NCBI RefSeq assembly: GCF_051414115.1
Contig: NZ_JBLKNZ010000001.1
Location: 1,736,001 to 1,800,000 of the forward strand
Source of the DNA: Halovenus marina
Lineage (GTDB): Archaea; Halobacteriota; Halobacteria; Halobacteriales; Haloarculaceae
Length of the DNA: 64,000 nucleotides
Direction of reading: 5' to 3'
This document shows, piece after piece, positions 25,003 through 33,782 of this stretch. The notes beneath the pieces were generated by a model. The model had not been told where the DNA came from. It did no database searches and saw nothing but the letters and a program-made list of their open reading frames with translations. The translations under genes were made by a program, and so were the position numbers. How positions within the stretch are numbered: the stretch's first letter is position 1; every line of letters begins with the position of its first letter.

Positions 25003-25356
25003 GACAATTGTTAACTTGTATTGGGTGGATTTAAAAGTTGTTGTCCCAGCAGCACAGAAAGCGGGGTTTTCACCCCGGATCCGGACAGTATTACCTGAAA
25101 AGGCCGCATGCACGCTCTGTACCGGTTTGGTCACGCGCCCTTTCGTTGGCGGTGGTACTGGTTCGACCAGCCGATATATATCCCTTGTGAACAGCTACCG
25201 TGGTATCGTTCAGTTGTCACGCTGGAGATCTAGTCCCGACAGAGAACGGACGGTTAGCATGCCGTAGAGTGGTGCCTCAGATATGAACGGCGTTGCGGTA
25301 TCGGACCAGTTCTGGACCGTAATCGGTTTATCGGGGTGGCCGGAATGGAGTACGTG
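25003..25356. promoter_or_regulatory. 354-base divergent region before purA
   Basis: Next to the minus-strand gene are tttaaaa (its TATA box) and acaattgttaacttgta, an AT-rich partly palindromic stretch at its start. In the middle is gccgatatatatccc (about 25170), a strong TATA-like sequence that faces no visible gene at the right distance. The purA side has a weaker ggtttatcgg (25325-25334) about 25 bases before its ATG. No RNA gene is recognisable; a short untranslated or noncoding transcript from the central TATA is possible. Confidence 0.4.
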
Positions 25357-26730
25357 ATGACCGTTACAATCGTCGGCGCACAGCTCGGTGACGAGGGCAA
25401 GGGTGGAATCGTCGACCTGTACGGCGATTCTGCCGATATCGTTGCGCGCTATCAGGGCGGCGACAACGCGGGCCACACTGTCGTTCACGAGGGTGAGGAG
25501 TACAAGCTCTCGCTCGTTCCGAGCGGCGCGGTTCGCGGCAAAGTTGGCGTTCTCGGGAACGGCTGTGTCGTCAATCTTCGGACGCTGTTCGACGAACTCG
25601 ACCAGCTCGGCGAGCGCGGCCTCCAGCCCGACGTTCGCATCGCCGAGCGCGCCCACGCAATCCTGCCGTACCACCGTGTGCTCGACGGGATCGAAGAAGA
25701 GGTGAAAAGCGAATCAGACAGCGAAGTCGGCACGACCGGACGCGGCATCGGTCCGACCTACGAGGACAAGGCTGGCCGTCGCGGGATTCGCATCGGGGAC
25801 CTGCGCAACACCGAGGTGCTCCGAGAGCGACTCGAATACGTCGTACCGCAGAAGCGCGCGCTCATCGAGGACGTCTATGGGGTGTCCGTCGACGAACTCG
25901 ACAACTCGGACGCATTCGACGTCGACGCGCTGTTCGAGGAGTTTCACGCGTTCGGCAAGCGACTCGTCGAAGAGGAGATGATCGTAAACGCTGGCGCGTT
26001 CCTGAACGAACAGATCGATTCCGGCGCGAACGTCGTGCTCGAAGGAGCACAGGGGACCATGATCGACATCGACCACGGGAACTACCCCTACGTCACGTCC
26101 TCGAACCCGACCGCGGGTGGCGCAGCAGTAGGGACGGGACTCAGCCCCGGAACCGTCGGCAGCGGAGAGGTGATCGGAATCGTCAAGGCCTATCTCACGC
26201 GCGTCGGCAGCGGGCCGCTCCCGACCGAACTCGGCGGCGTCGTTGGCGACACGCCGGGATACGACGGCGACGGCGACGACGAGGAGCTTGCGACGTACAT
26301 CCGCGAGGAGGGCGGCGAGTACGGAACAGTCACGGGTAGACCGCGCCGCGTCGGCTGGCTCGACATTCCGATGCTCCGACACGCCGCACGCAGAAGCGGT
26401 TTCACCGGACTCGCGGTCAACCACGTCGACGTGCTCGCCGGACTCGATACCGTCAAGGTCGGGCACGCCTACGAACTCGACGGCGAACGGCGCATGACCA
26501 TCCCAGCGACGACCGAACAGTGGGGCCGGTGTGAACCGGTCTTTCGCTCCTTCGAGGGCTGGCCAGACGTCGACTGGGCGGCCGTCGCGGCTGAGGGCTA
26601 CGAGGCGATACCGGACAACGCACAGGACTATCTCGAATACATCGAGCGCGAGACCGAGACGCCGGTCTACGCAATCGGCGTCGGCCCCGGCCGAAACGAG
26701 TCGGTCGTCCGCCAGCGGGCATTCGAGTAG
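25357..26730 (+). CDS. purA: adenylosuccinate synthase
   Basis: The start at 25357 (MTVTIVGAQLGDEGKG) gives 457 residues; seven upstream residues in frame are not typical. GDEGKG is the GTP P-loop-like motif, followed by GGDNAGHTVV, VNLRTL, the QGTMIDIDHGNYPYVTSS region and NHVDVLAGLDTVKVG. The enzyme joins IMP and aspartate using GTP, the first committed step from IMP to AMP. It stands alone on the plus strand, with the Trm112-like gene 63 bases downstream. Confidence 0.96.
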   Translation: MTVTIVGAQLGDEGKGGIVDLYGDSADIVARYQGGDNAGHTVVHEGEEYKLSLVPSGAVRGKVGVLGNGCVVNLRTLFDELDQLGERGLQPDVRIAERAHAILPYHRVLDGIEEEVKSESDSEVGTTGRGIGPTYEDKAGRRGIRIGDLRNTEVLRERLEYVVPQKRALIEDVYGVSVDELDNSDAFDVDALFEEFHAFGKRLVEEEMIVNAGAFLNEQIDSGANVVLEGAQGTMIDIDHGNYPYVTSSNPTAGGAAVGTGLSPGTVGSGEVIGIVKAYLTRVGSGPLPTELGGVVGDTPGYDGDGDDEELATYIREEGGEYGTVTGRPRRVGWLDIPMLRHAARRSGFTGLAVNHVDVLAGLDTVKVGHAYELDGERRMTIPATTEQWGRCEPVFRSFEGWPDVDWAAVAAEGYEAIPDNAQDYLEYIERETETPVYAIGVGPGRNESVVRQRAFE

Positions 26731-26793
26731 TCCGGAACTCGTAACAGAACTGGACCGCAAACGCTTTTGAACCGTCCGGACCTCAAAGGAGGT

Positions 26794-26988
26794 ATGAAAG
26801 AGGACTTGATGGACATTCTGTGTTGTCCGCTGGACAAACACGACCTCGAACTCGACGTCGAACAGCAAGAAGGCGAGGAGATTCTCACGGGAACACTCAC
26901 GTGTACGGAGTGTGGCGAGCAGTATCCAATCGAGGACGGCATCCCGAACCTGCTCCCGCCGGACATGCGCGAGGAAGCCGCGGCGTGA
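26794..26988 (+). CDS. Trm112-family zinc-ribbon protein
   Basis: Starting at MKEDLMDILCCPLDKHDLEL gives 64 residues, the normal length. Motifs CCP near the N-terminus, CTECGEQYPIEDGIPNLLPP and the proline-rich end identify a Trm112-like protein. In archaea Trm112 activates several methyltransferases acting on tRNA, rRNA or release factor. The GGAGG sequence ends only two bases before the ATG, too close for a normal Shine-Dalgarno contact. Confidence 0.88.
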   Translation: MKEDLMDILCCPLDKHDLELDVEQQEGEEILTGTLTCTECGEQYPIEDGIPNLLPPDMREEAAA

Positions 26989-27087
26989 ACTGCTCCGGGG
27001 TCAAGCCCCGAGGCACTCTGCCTGCTTTCTCTGTAGAACCGGTCTGTAGCCTGAAGCTTTTTCTACCGCCCACACCCAGATACAGGT

Positions 27088-27654
27088 GTGACCGACGAGT
27101 TGCCCGTTCACATCAATCGCGACGAGCTACACTCTCTCGACGTCCCGGATTCGATCGAGGTCGACGGTTCGTTCGACATCCGACTCGTCAACCACGGGCA
27201 GCCGCTGCACGTCCACCTCCACCTCGACGACCCACTGTCCGAGCGCGCGGAAATCGAGGCTGTCAACCACTACGTCGAGGGGGAGCGACTCGTTCGCGTC
27301 GAAGCAAACACCGACGGACTCGACGGGTCGACGTACGTCGGGAAGCTCAAGATCGCCTCCGGATACGGGGCGACGACGCGCTGGATAGACGTGGAACTCA
27401 CAGAGCCACGCGAATCCGCGAAGTCGATGAACATCGACGAGTCGCTAGCGAAGCCACAGCCGAAAGAACCCGAACCGTCGCTGTTCGACCGACCGGAGAT
27501 TCCCGTCCTCGCACTCGCCGCCGTCGCGCTCGTGCTCGGTGTGGTCACGGCCGTGCTCATCGACAGCACCGCCGTCCTCGTCGGTTCGCTGGTCGTGCTG
27601 GGCGGCGTTCTCGTCGCGCTGTTTTTCCTCTTGCGCGACGAGCCAGTCGGGTGA
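27088..27654 (+). CDS. haloarchaeal membrane protein with C-terminal two-helix anchor (DUF7524-like)
   Basis: The GTG start gives 188 residues. Residues 1-130 are hydrophilic and beta-rich (VHLHLDDPLSERAEI, YVGKLKIASGYGATTRWIDV), like an Ig-type or CARDB-like domain. Two adjoining membrane helices follow (about 135-182: IPVLALAAVALVLGVVTAVL and LVGSLVVLGGVLVALFFLL). No signal peptide is seen, so the domain may face the cytoplasm. It lies between the Trm112-like and GlmU-like genes. I do not recognise a function. Confidence 0.65.
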   Translation: MTDELPVHINRDELHSLDVPDSIEVDGSFDIRLVNHGQPLHVHLHLDDPLSERAEIEAVNHYVEGERLVRVEANTDGLDGSTYVGKLKIASGYGATTRWIDVELTEPRESAKSMNIDESLAKPQPKEPEPSLFDRPEIPVLALAAVALVLGVVTAVLIDSTAVLVGSLVVLGGVLVALFFLLRDEPVG

Positions 27655-27723
27655 CTCGGAGACGCCAGAAGGAGTATTCGCCGTTCCCCGAAGCTTAACA
27701 ATCGCCGGTCGCCACCTGGAGGT

Positions 27724-28917
27724 ATGAGCGTTCAGACGGCAGTCGTGCTGGCGGCCGGTGAAGGAACGCGGCTCCGGCCGCTGACCCGAAACCGCCCGAA
27801 GCCGATGTTGCCTGCGGCAAACAGCCCCATCCTCGAACACGTCCTCGACGCGCTCGTCGAGGCAGGGATCGAGCGGCTGGTACTCGTCGTCGGCTACCAG
27901 CACAAGCGCGTGCAGGAGCACTTCGGCCCATCGTATCGGGGCCGTCCGATCACGTACGTCCATCAGGAGAAACAACTCGGGACCGGGCACGCCCTGTTAC
28001 AGGCCAGACATGCCGTGGACGGGTCGGTGCTCGTCGCGAACGGGGACCATCTCATCGAGGCCAATTCGGTCGAGGCGGTCATCGACCTGTTCGAAGCGGA
28101 GACGCCGAGCGCGGCCATGGCGGTCATCGAACGGGACGATGCAGAGAAGTACGGCGCGGTCAGGCTCGACGGGTCGACTATCGAGACGCTGGTCGAAAAG
28201 CCGGACTCGGACGGGTTTCGCCTCATCAACGCGGGGATCTACGCCTTCGACGAGACCATCTTCGAGGCAATCGAGGAGACGCCCCGGCAAGCTGGCGAAC
28301 TCGCACTCACGGAGACACTCGCACGGATCGTCGCAGATGGGCGCGCACGAGGCGTCCGCGTCGACGGGCTGTGGGTCGACGCGACCTACCCGTGGGACCT
28401 GCTCGAAGTTGCCTCGTCGGTTCTCGAAGCCGGGCGGGTCGAGGAGCCAGAGCGCGAGACAGGCGCCTGGGTGGCTGAGACTGCGCGAGTTCACGACGAC
28501 GCGACACTCATGCCGCCAGTCGTCATCGGCGCAGATTGCGAGGTCGGGCCAGGAGCGGTCATCGGTCCGACTGTCGCACTCGGGGAAAACAGTACAGTGG
28601 AAGCGAACGCGACCATCGAGCGAGGAGTAATCGAAACCGATAATCGAGTCGGGCACGGCGCGACTATCGTCGACGCCGTCTTCGGTCAGCGCGTCCGCGT
28701 CGGCGCTGACGTGACTATCCCCGGAGGGCCGGGCACCGTCCGGGTCGGGAACGAGGTGTTCGAGCGGCAGCGCCTCGGCGCGGTGCTCGCTGACGGCGTG
28801 ACCGTCGGCGGAGCGGCCACGTTCGAACCGGGCGCGCTCGTCGGCCCCGACGCCGAAATCGGCGCGAGTACGCACGTCCGCGGGCAGATTTCAGAAGGTG
28901 CCGAGGTGGTTCGATGA
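27724..28917 (+). CDS. glmU: bifunctional sugar-1-phosphate nucleotidylyltransferase/acetyltransferase (GlmU-like)
   Basis: The 397-residue protein has the nucleotidyltransferase signature LAAGEGTRLRPLTRNRPKPM (residues 10-29), VANGDHL, VEKP and NAGIYAFD in the N-terminal domain. A left-handed beta-helix of hexapeptide repeats follows from about 255. It probably acetylates glucosamine-1-phosphate and transfers UMP to give UDP-GlcNAc, or acts on another sugar-1-phosphate. glmS follows 61 bases downstream, supporting UDP-GlcNAc synthesis for cell-surface glycans. GGAGGT lies directly against the ATG. Confidence 0.85.
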   Translation: MSVQTAVVLAAGEGTRLRPLTRNRPKPMLPAANSPILEHVLDALVEAGIERLVLVVGYQHKRVQEHFGPSYRGRPITYVHQEKQLGTGHALLQARHAVDGSVLVANGDHLIEANSVEAVIDLFEAETPSAAMAVIERDDAEKYGAVRLDGSTIETLVEKPDSDGFRLINAGIYAFDETIFEAIEETPRQAGELALTETLARIVADGRARGVRVDGLWVDATYPWDLLEVASSVLEAGRVEEPERETGAWVAETARVHDDATLMPPVVIGADCEVGPGAVIGPTVALGENSTVEANATIERGVIETDNRVGHGATIVDAVFGQRVRVGADVTIPGGPGTVRVGNEVFERQRLGAVLADGVTVGGAATFEPGALVGPDAEIGASTHVRGQISEGAEVVR

Positions 28918-28978
28918 TGGGTTGCTCGCTGTATCGTCGGTCAGACACTGCCTACGAACGGCGAGGAGTGTCGAACTG

Positions 28979-30772
28979 ATGTGTGGGATCATCGGCTGCG
29001 TGGGGCGTGGCGAGCGAACGGCCGATACGCTCGTCTCGGGGCTGGAGACGCTCGAATACCGGGGTTACGATTCCGCAGGCATCGCTCTCGGCGGCAGTAA
29101 ACTCTCAGTGTGCAAGGCCGCAGGCGAGATAGCCAAACTCAAGACTGCGCTCGGGAGCAGATCGATGAGCGGCGAACCAGGGATCGGTCACACGCGGTGG
29201 AGCACACACGGCCCACCGACAGACGAAAACGCCCACCCGCACGCCGACTGCACCGGCGACGTTGCGGTCGTCCACAACGGCATCATCGAGAACTATCAGG
29301 AGCTACGTGCCGAACTCGACGAACACACGTTCACGAGCGAGACGGACACCGAGGTTATCCCGCATCTCATCGAAGCAGAGTTGGCCGCCGGAACGGACCC
29401 GGAGGACGCGTTTCGGGCAGCAATCGCGCGTCTCGAAGGGAGTTACGCAGTCGTCTGTCTCATCGCAGGCTGTGACGCGATTTTCGGGACGCGAAAGGAC
29501 TCCCCGCTCGTGCTCGGCATCGGTGACGACACTCCCGACGGGCAAGCGCTGTTCGTCGCGAGTGACGTGCCAGCCTTCCGGGAGTACACCGACAGAGTCG
29601 TCTACCTCGACGACGGCGAGTTCGTCCGACTCGACGACGAGTGGGTGGTAACCGACAGCGACGGCGTCGTCCGAGAGAAGTCAGTCGAGACAGTCGACTG
29701 GGACCCGGAGGAGACGGGCAAGAGCGGCTACGAGCACTTCATGCTCAAGGAGATTCACGAACAGCCCCGCGCTCTGCGTCAGTGTCTGCAGGGTCGCGTC
29801 GACGAACTCGGCGGGAGCGTCACCGTCGACGAACTCGATAATCTCGCGCCAACCGGCGTGCAGTTCGTCGCCTGCGGAACCTCCTACCATGCGGCCCTGT
29901 ACGGCGCACAGCTCTTTCGCGAGCAGGGGATCCCAGCACAGGCGTTTCTCGCAAGCGAGTACGCCACCGCCGTCCCGCCAATCGGCAACGACCTCGTGGT
30001 CGCGATTACACAGAGCGGCGAGACTGCAGACACGCTCTCCGCCCTGCGAGAAGCCAGTCGTCGGGGTGCGGAGACACTGGCGGTGACAAACACGGTCGGA
30101 TCGACCGTAGCACGGGAGTCTGACCGCAAACTGTTCATCCGCGCCGGGCCGGAGATTGGCGTTGCAGCGACGAAGACGTTCGCGAGTCAACTGCTCGCCC
30201 TGAATCTGCTCGTGCTCGCGACGACAGATGCCTCCGCGGGGGAGGTGGTCCCCGCATTACGTGACCTCCCGGGACAGACCCAGGCGTTGCTCGACGATTC
30301 GGGTGCCGAGGCGGTCGCAGAGCAGTTCTACGACGCGCCAGCGTACTTTTTCATCGGTCGACGCTATCAGTTTCCCGTCGCGCTCGAAGGCGCGCTCAAG
30401 CTCAAAGAGATTAGCTACAAGCACGCCGAGGGCTTTGCGGCGGGCGAGTTGAAACACGGTCCGCTCGCGCTCGTCGACGACCGGACACCAGTCTTTGCCG
30501 TCGTCACCGGTGACGACGAGATAGCCACCAAAACCGTCGGAAACATCAAAGAGGTCGAAGCGCGGGACGCTCCCGTCGTCGCCGTGACCGACAGACAGAA
30601 CGACGCCGCGGCCTACGCTGACCACGTCCTCGAACTGCCCGAGACACACCCGCACGTCGGCGCAGTGCTGGCGAACGTTCAGCTCCAGCTCGTGGCCTAT
30701 CACATCGCGAACAGACTCGGACGACCGATAGACAAGCCCCGCAACCTCGCGAAAAGTGTCACGGTCGAATAG
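28979..30772 (+). CDS. glmS: glutamine--fructose-6-phosphate aminotransferase (isomerizing)
   Basis: The start at 28979 places Cys2 (MCGIIGCVG) as the N-terminal nucleophile after methionine removal; 597 residues in total. The N-terminal glutaminase domain includes GHTRWSTHG and HNGIIENYQELR. Two SIS domains follow (CGTSYHAALYG and FFIGRRYQFPVALEGALKLK), ending in KPRNLAKSVTVE as in canonical GlmS. It makes glucosamine-6-phosphate from fructose-6-phosphate and glutamine, feeding the GlmU-like enzyme upstream and the glycan genes in this window. Confidence 0.96.
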   Translation: MCGIIGCVGRGERTADTLVSGLETLEYRGYDSAGIALGGSKLSVCKAAGEIAKLKTALGSRSMSGEPGIGHTRWSTHGPPTDENAHPHADCTGDVAVVHNGIIENYQELRAELDEHTFTSETDTEVIPHLIEAELAAGTDPEDAFRAAIARLEGSYAVVCLIAGCDAIFGTRKDSPLVLGIGDDTPDGQALFVASDVPAFREYTDRVVYLDDGEFVRLDDEWVVTDSDGVVREKSVETVDWDPEETGKSGYEHFMLKEIHEQPRALRQCLQGRVDELGGSVTVDELDNLAPTGVQFVACGTSYHAALYGAQLFREQGIPAQAFLASEYATAVPPIGNDLVVAITQSGETADTLSALREASRRGAETLAVTNTVGSTVARESDRKLFIRAGPEIGVAATKTFASQLLALNLLVLATTDASAGEVVPALRDLPGQTQALLDDSGAEAVAEQFYDAPAYFFIGRRYQFPVALEGALKLKEISYKHAEGFAAGELKHGPLALVDDRTPVFAVVTGDDEIATKTVGNIKEVEARDAPVVAVTDRQNDAAAYADHVLELPETHPHVGAVLANVQLQLVAYHIANRLGRPIDKPRNLAKSVTVE

Positions 30773-30777
30773 CGGAC

Positions 30778-31497
30778 TCAGCGAGACGACTGGATGGCTG
30801 CAACACCGGACCGAAGCCCCGTTCGAACCGGCGGCAATTCGAGCAGTCGCCACACGAGAACGGTTCCGAGCGTGCCGAAAACGGAGAGCAGCGCCCGGTC
30901 GGTTCCGACGAGTCCAACAGCGAGCGCAGAGAGCGTGAGCGCGAGCGCGAAGGCGCGTCCGGGGCGTGCGTCGAGCACGACGACGACGGCGACGTACCCC
31001 GCACCGAGAACGACACCGGCGACCACGTCGACCAGATAGTGGACGCCGAGTGCGAGTCTGGAGACGGCGACGACGGCGACGATAGCAGTCGCGGCCCCAA
31101 CTCGCGTTCGTCGGGTTCCGACCGAGGTCCACGTCGCGAGCGAGCCCCAGAACACGGCCGCAACCGTTGCGTGGCCGCTCGGAAAGCCCGTCGCAGTCTG
31201 TGGCTCCCGTGGTGAGTGGCCAGCAACTGGGGCGTCGATCACCACCTCGAGGACGAGCGCAAGCGCGAGCGCGCCGAAGACAGTCGCGACGATAGTGAGA
31301 ACAGCGGGGGAGAACAGTGGCGCGTTCTCGTCTGTTGGACGGACGAGTCCATCGAAAAAGTCGACTGTGACGATGACCGCAAGCGCGAGGAGGACGAGTC
31401 GCCAGTCGCCGAGATGTGTGAGTGTCTCGAAGACTGTCCTGCTCCCGTCCGGAAGCGCGTCACGAAGAACCTCGGTGACGCCGACGTTGCGGCCCAT
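30778..31497 (-). CDS. PAP2-superfamily membrane phosphatase
   Basis: The 239-residue membrane protein has about six hydrophobic segments and the PAP2 motifs GFPSGHATVAAVFW (second motif) and SRLALGVHYLVDVVAG (third motif). The first motif (KxxxxxxRP) is only vaguely recognisable as HSPREP. Members dephosphorylate lipid phosphates such as polyprenyl or phosphatidic acid phosphates. It converges on glmS five bases apart. A role in recycling isoprenoid phosphate glycan carriers is plausible. Confidence 0.82.
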   Translation of the reverse strand: MGRNVGVTEVLRDALPDGSRTVFETLTHLGDWRLVLLALAVIVTVDFFDGLVRPTDENAPLFSPAVLTIVATVFGALALALVLEVVIDAPVAGHSPREPQTATGFPSGHATVAAVFWGSLATWTSVGTRRTRVGAATAIVAVVAVSRLALGVHYLVDVVAGVVLGAGYVAVVVVLDARPGRAFALALTLSALAVGLVGTDRALLSVFGTLGTVLVWRLLELPPVRTGLRSGVAAIQSSR

Positions 31498-31562
31498 GCG
31501 TCACCGGAAGAGAGCCGACGGGATGTCAGTTCGGGTCGACAGATTGCCTGTGGCTGCCCAGA

Positions 31563-32144
31563 TCACTCGACGAGCGATCCAAAGACCTCCGCTGCGTCGG
31601 CCGGAACGTCGAAGTCGTGGAAGTGTTCGCCCTTCTCCTTGGTGAGGATGTTGAGTGCAGCGGCAGCGCCATCGCCAGCAGAGATGACTGCCTGCCACTC
31701 CTCTGCGCGAACCATCGCACCCGTCGCGTACACATCATCGACCGAGGTTTCCATCGTCACGTCCACGTCGACGACATCCTCGTCCGTGAACGCACAGCCA
31801 GCACCCTCCGCGAGGTCGCGGTTCGCACCCGTCGCGAGTACGACGTATGACGCTGTGTGTTCGCCGCCCTCTGTCGTGACCGTAATGCCATCCGAATCCG
31901 CTTCGACGTCGGTGACTTCAGTGTCCTGCTGTCGGTCGACGCCAAAGTCGTCGACCTGGTCGCGCATGTTCGCGAGCAGGTTCGTCCCGTCGACCGACCC
32001 GATTCCCGGATAGTTGAACAAGTGTGCCTTGTGCAGCCACGTCTCGTCGGTGTCGAAGACAGTCGTGTCGAGACCATTCTTGGCTGTAAACAGTGCTGCG
32101 CTGAGACCCGCTGGGCCGCCGCCGACAATCAGTACGTCACTCAT
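31563..32144 (-). CDS. short FAD-dependent thioredoxin-reductase-like protein
   Basis: The ATG at 32144 gives 193 residues: an N-terminal FAD motif (DVLIVGGGPAGLSAALFTAK), VVLATGANRD and a C-terminal DVYATGAMVRAEEWQAVIS with GDGAAAALNIL. It resembles the FAD domain of thioredoxin reductase. It is about 110 residues shorter and lacks the inserted NADPH domain and the CxxC redox pair. It could be an FAD-only oxidoreductase fed by another partner. It follows the PAP2 gene on the same strand, 65 bases apart. Confidence 0.78.
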   Translation of the reverse strand: MSDVLIVGGGPAGLSAALFTAKNGLDTTVFDTDETWLHKAHLFNYPGIGSVDGTNLLANMRDQVDDFGVDRQQDTEVTDVEADSDGITVTTEGGEHTASYVVLATGANRDLAEGAGCAFTDEDVVDVDVTMETSVDDVYATGAMVRAEEWQAVISAGDGAAAALNILTKEKGEHFHDFDVPADAAEVFGSLVE

Positions 32145-32169
32145 GTGCGTGTCATGGGCCTCCAGCGAA

Positions 32170-32330
32170 ATAACAGTTGTTGACATCCTCTCCGCCCTGA
32201 AGGGCGAGGATTCCCGACCGTTGTTGGGATATTGTGGCTCACGACACGGCCTGTTCTTGTTGGGCAACTTCCCCCGTCGATTTATCCAACAGGCGCACCG
32301 ATGGCTGTGCCAAACAGCCGTTACTCCTTG
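32170..32330 (-). mobile_element. transposase-less IS200/IS605 (IS1341-type) end, possible MITE
   Basis: Read on the minus strand, 32180-32215 is a hairpin-containing sequence (aatcctcgccctt-cagggcggagagga, tgtcaac at its end) that matches the downstream end of haloarchaeal IS1341-type elements as I remember them. About 100 bases away a second hairpin (ggctgt-gccaa-acagcc, 32303-32319) may be the other end. No tnpA or tnpB frame survives between them. In intact elements this end overlaps the TnpB guide RNA. Confidence 0.5.
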
Positions 32331-32403
32331 AAGAATATCATTTCGCTCTCGTATATGTGTGTATCCTCAAAGACATAATAGAGTGTGGCGGCTACTACCG
32401 GAT

Positions 32404-32961
32404 ATGACAGATCAGGGGCTCGAATCGTGGACAGAGGGCCTGACGGCCCGCGAACGCGTCAGGGAGATCGCAACGACGCTCACCGAACCGCGATCCGTCG
32501 AGTGGGTGCGCGAACAAGCGCAGGTCTCCGCCTGGCAGACCGCCAAAGACGAGTTGGAAATGCTCGTCGAATTCGGGCAAGTCCACGCCATCGAGGGTGA
32601 CGACGGGAACACGAAGTACGCGCCGAACTTCCAGCTACGCTACTTCAACGAAGTAACCGAGTTGATCAACAGCCACACGCGCGCGGAACTCCGTGAGGAG
32701 ATCACAACGATCCAGGACACCATAGACGAATGGAAGCGTGAATTCGACGTCGAATCCCGAGACGAACTCGAATCGACACTCACCGACAACGAGCTTTCCA
32801 GTGAGGCTAATCGGAACCGTAACGGCGTGCTCCGTCAGTGGGAGCACCACGAGGACAACAAACAACTCCTCAAGCACGCACTCGAATTCTACGACGATGC
32901 CCGGTCGCACTATCCGGGAACGAACGGATCTTCGGCTTCTTCACTCTCACTCACACAGTAG
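32404..32961 (+). CDS. DUF7342-like winged-helix protein
   Basis: Starting at MTDQGLESWTEGLTARERV gives 185 residues. The region EWVREQAQVSAWQTAKDELE followed by LVEFGQVHAI looks like a winged helix. A long charged helical C-terminal half is probably a coiled coil. In haloarchaea such genes commonly sit next to a small 'GWHQDxTH' protein, and here that partner starts six bases downstream. I read the pair as a regulator/antitoxin-type protein with its partner. This is inference, as I know of no tested function. Confidence 0.62.
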   Translation: MTDQGLESWTEGLTARERVREIATTLTEPRSVEWVREQAQVSAWQTAKDELEMLVEFGQVHAIEGDDGNTKYAPNFQLRYFNEVTELINSHTRAELREEITTIQDTIDEWKREFDVESRDELESTLTDNELSSEANRNRNGVLRQWEHHEDNKQLLKHALEFYDDARSHYPGTNGSSASSLSLTQ

Positions 32962-32966
32962 TCTCG

Positions 32967-33392
32967 ATGATCTTCCTTGCCAATCGGGCGAGCCTCGATA
33001 CACGGACGCTCCTCACGCGACTGCACAACAAACTCCAGACGCAGGTCACTGACGAGATTTCTCCGATTGAACGGGTCTGGTATCACACCTCAAAGGGGAA
33101 CAAGGCCAGCGTTCGAGCGACGATCAATCCCGACGTATTCCTTGGGACATCCTATCCAGCCGATGAAGCTGCACTCCAGATCTCGTTCGATTTTCCCACG
33201 GAATCCTCCTACGATTATTATTCCCTTCAGTGGGTCGAGTCAGAGCATGAACTCAGGCTCGGATGGCACCAGGACGAAACCCACATGGATCTCGGAGAGT
33301 GTCATTTCCAGATCGATTACCAAGGGGAAACAGTACCGCGGGAGCGTGCAGCGTTTCTTGATATCCATCAGCTCAATGTATTCGATCACTGA
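32967..33392 (+). CDS. GWHQDxTH partner protein, truncated by an in-frame TGA
   Basis: The intact part is 141 residues (MIFLANRASLDTRTLL to HQLNVFDH) with the family motif LGWHQDETHMDLGECHFQID. The stop at 33390-33392 is TGA; the same frame then reads on for 26 codons (IDDLVDVLSALDWDGDIPSV and onward) to a stop at 33471-33473. The sequence after TGA reads like the normal C-terminus, so a CGA-to-TGA change probably removed it. The protein resembles the TumE/DUF6516 toxin-like group loosely. It may be inactive. Confidence 0.6.
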   Translation: MIFLANRASLDTRTLLTRLHNKLQTQVTDEISPIERVWYHTSKGNKASVRATINPDVFLGTSYPADEAALQISFDFPTESSYDYYSLQWVESEHELRLGWHQDETHMDLGECHFQIDYQGETVPRERAAFLDIHQLNVFDH

Positions 33393-33511
33393 ATCGATGA
33401 TCTTGTGGACGTCCTCAGTGCGCTCGATTGGGATGGTGACATCCCAAGCGTCTCGAAGGAAGAAGTTCGGTGAACGACAGTTCTTAGGGTACCACTCATG
33501 TACCACAAAAT

Positions 33512-33779
33512 ATGAGTACAGGTGCCGACGAGGACGGCGGCATGGGGAAATTGAATGTCAAGGTACCGAAGCGGCTGCTTGAGGAGATCGACGAGCTGGC
33601 CGAGGAACTGGAATACACCAACCGCTCGGAGTTCGTTCGTGAGGTGTTTCGCAACACCGCAGAGCCGATTTTGACAGCAGAAGTACAGGAGGGGTCTCTG
33701 AGGGCTACGCGGACGTTGCGGCGGGCCAGACGATGTCCACAAGCGAGGCCCTGAGCGCCTCCGTATCGACAAGGACTGA
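33512..33779 (+). pseudogene. ribbon-helix-helix antitoxin gene (CopG/RelB-like), frameshifted
   Basis: The intact frame starts MSTGADEDGGMGKLNVKVPK and has a ribbon-helix-helix core (LLEEIDELAEELEYTNRSEF). After EVQEG, near 33694, the natural sequence continues in a second frame (SEGYADVAAGQTMSTSEA). After about 33750 it continues in a third (ERLRIDKD) to a TGA at 33777-33779. Two single-base losses explain this. The open frame as it stands makes an 80-residue protein with an unrelated Arg-rich tail. The toxin start lies three bases after the ancestral stop. Confidence 0.7.
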
Positions 33780-33782
33780 ACT

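Noticed and set aside
25160..25330. A small gene or riboswitch before purA
   Set aside because: The strong TATA-like sequence near 25170 suggests a transcript, but no coding frame with a credible start or a recognisable aptamer fold could be supported.
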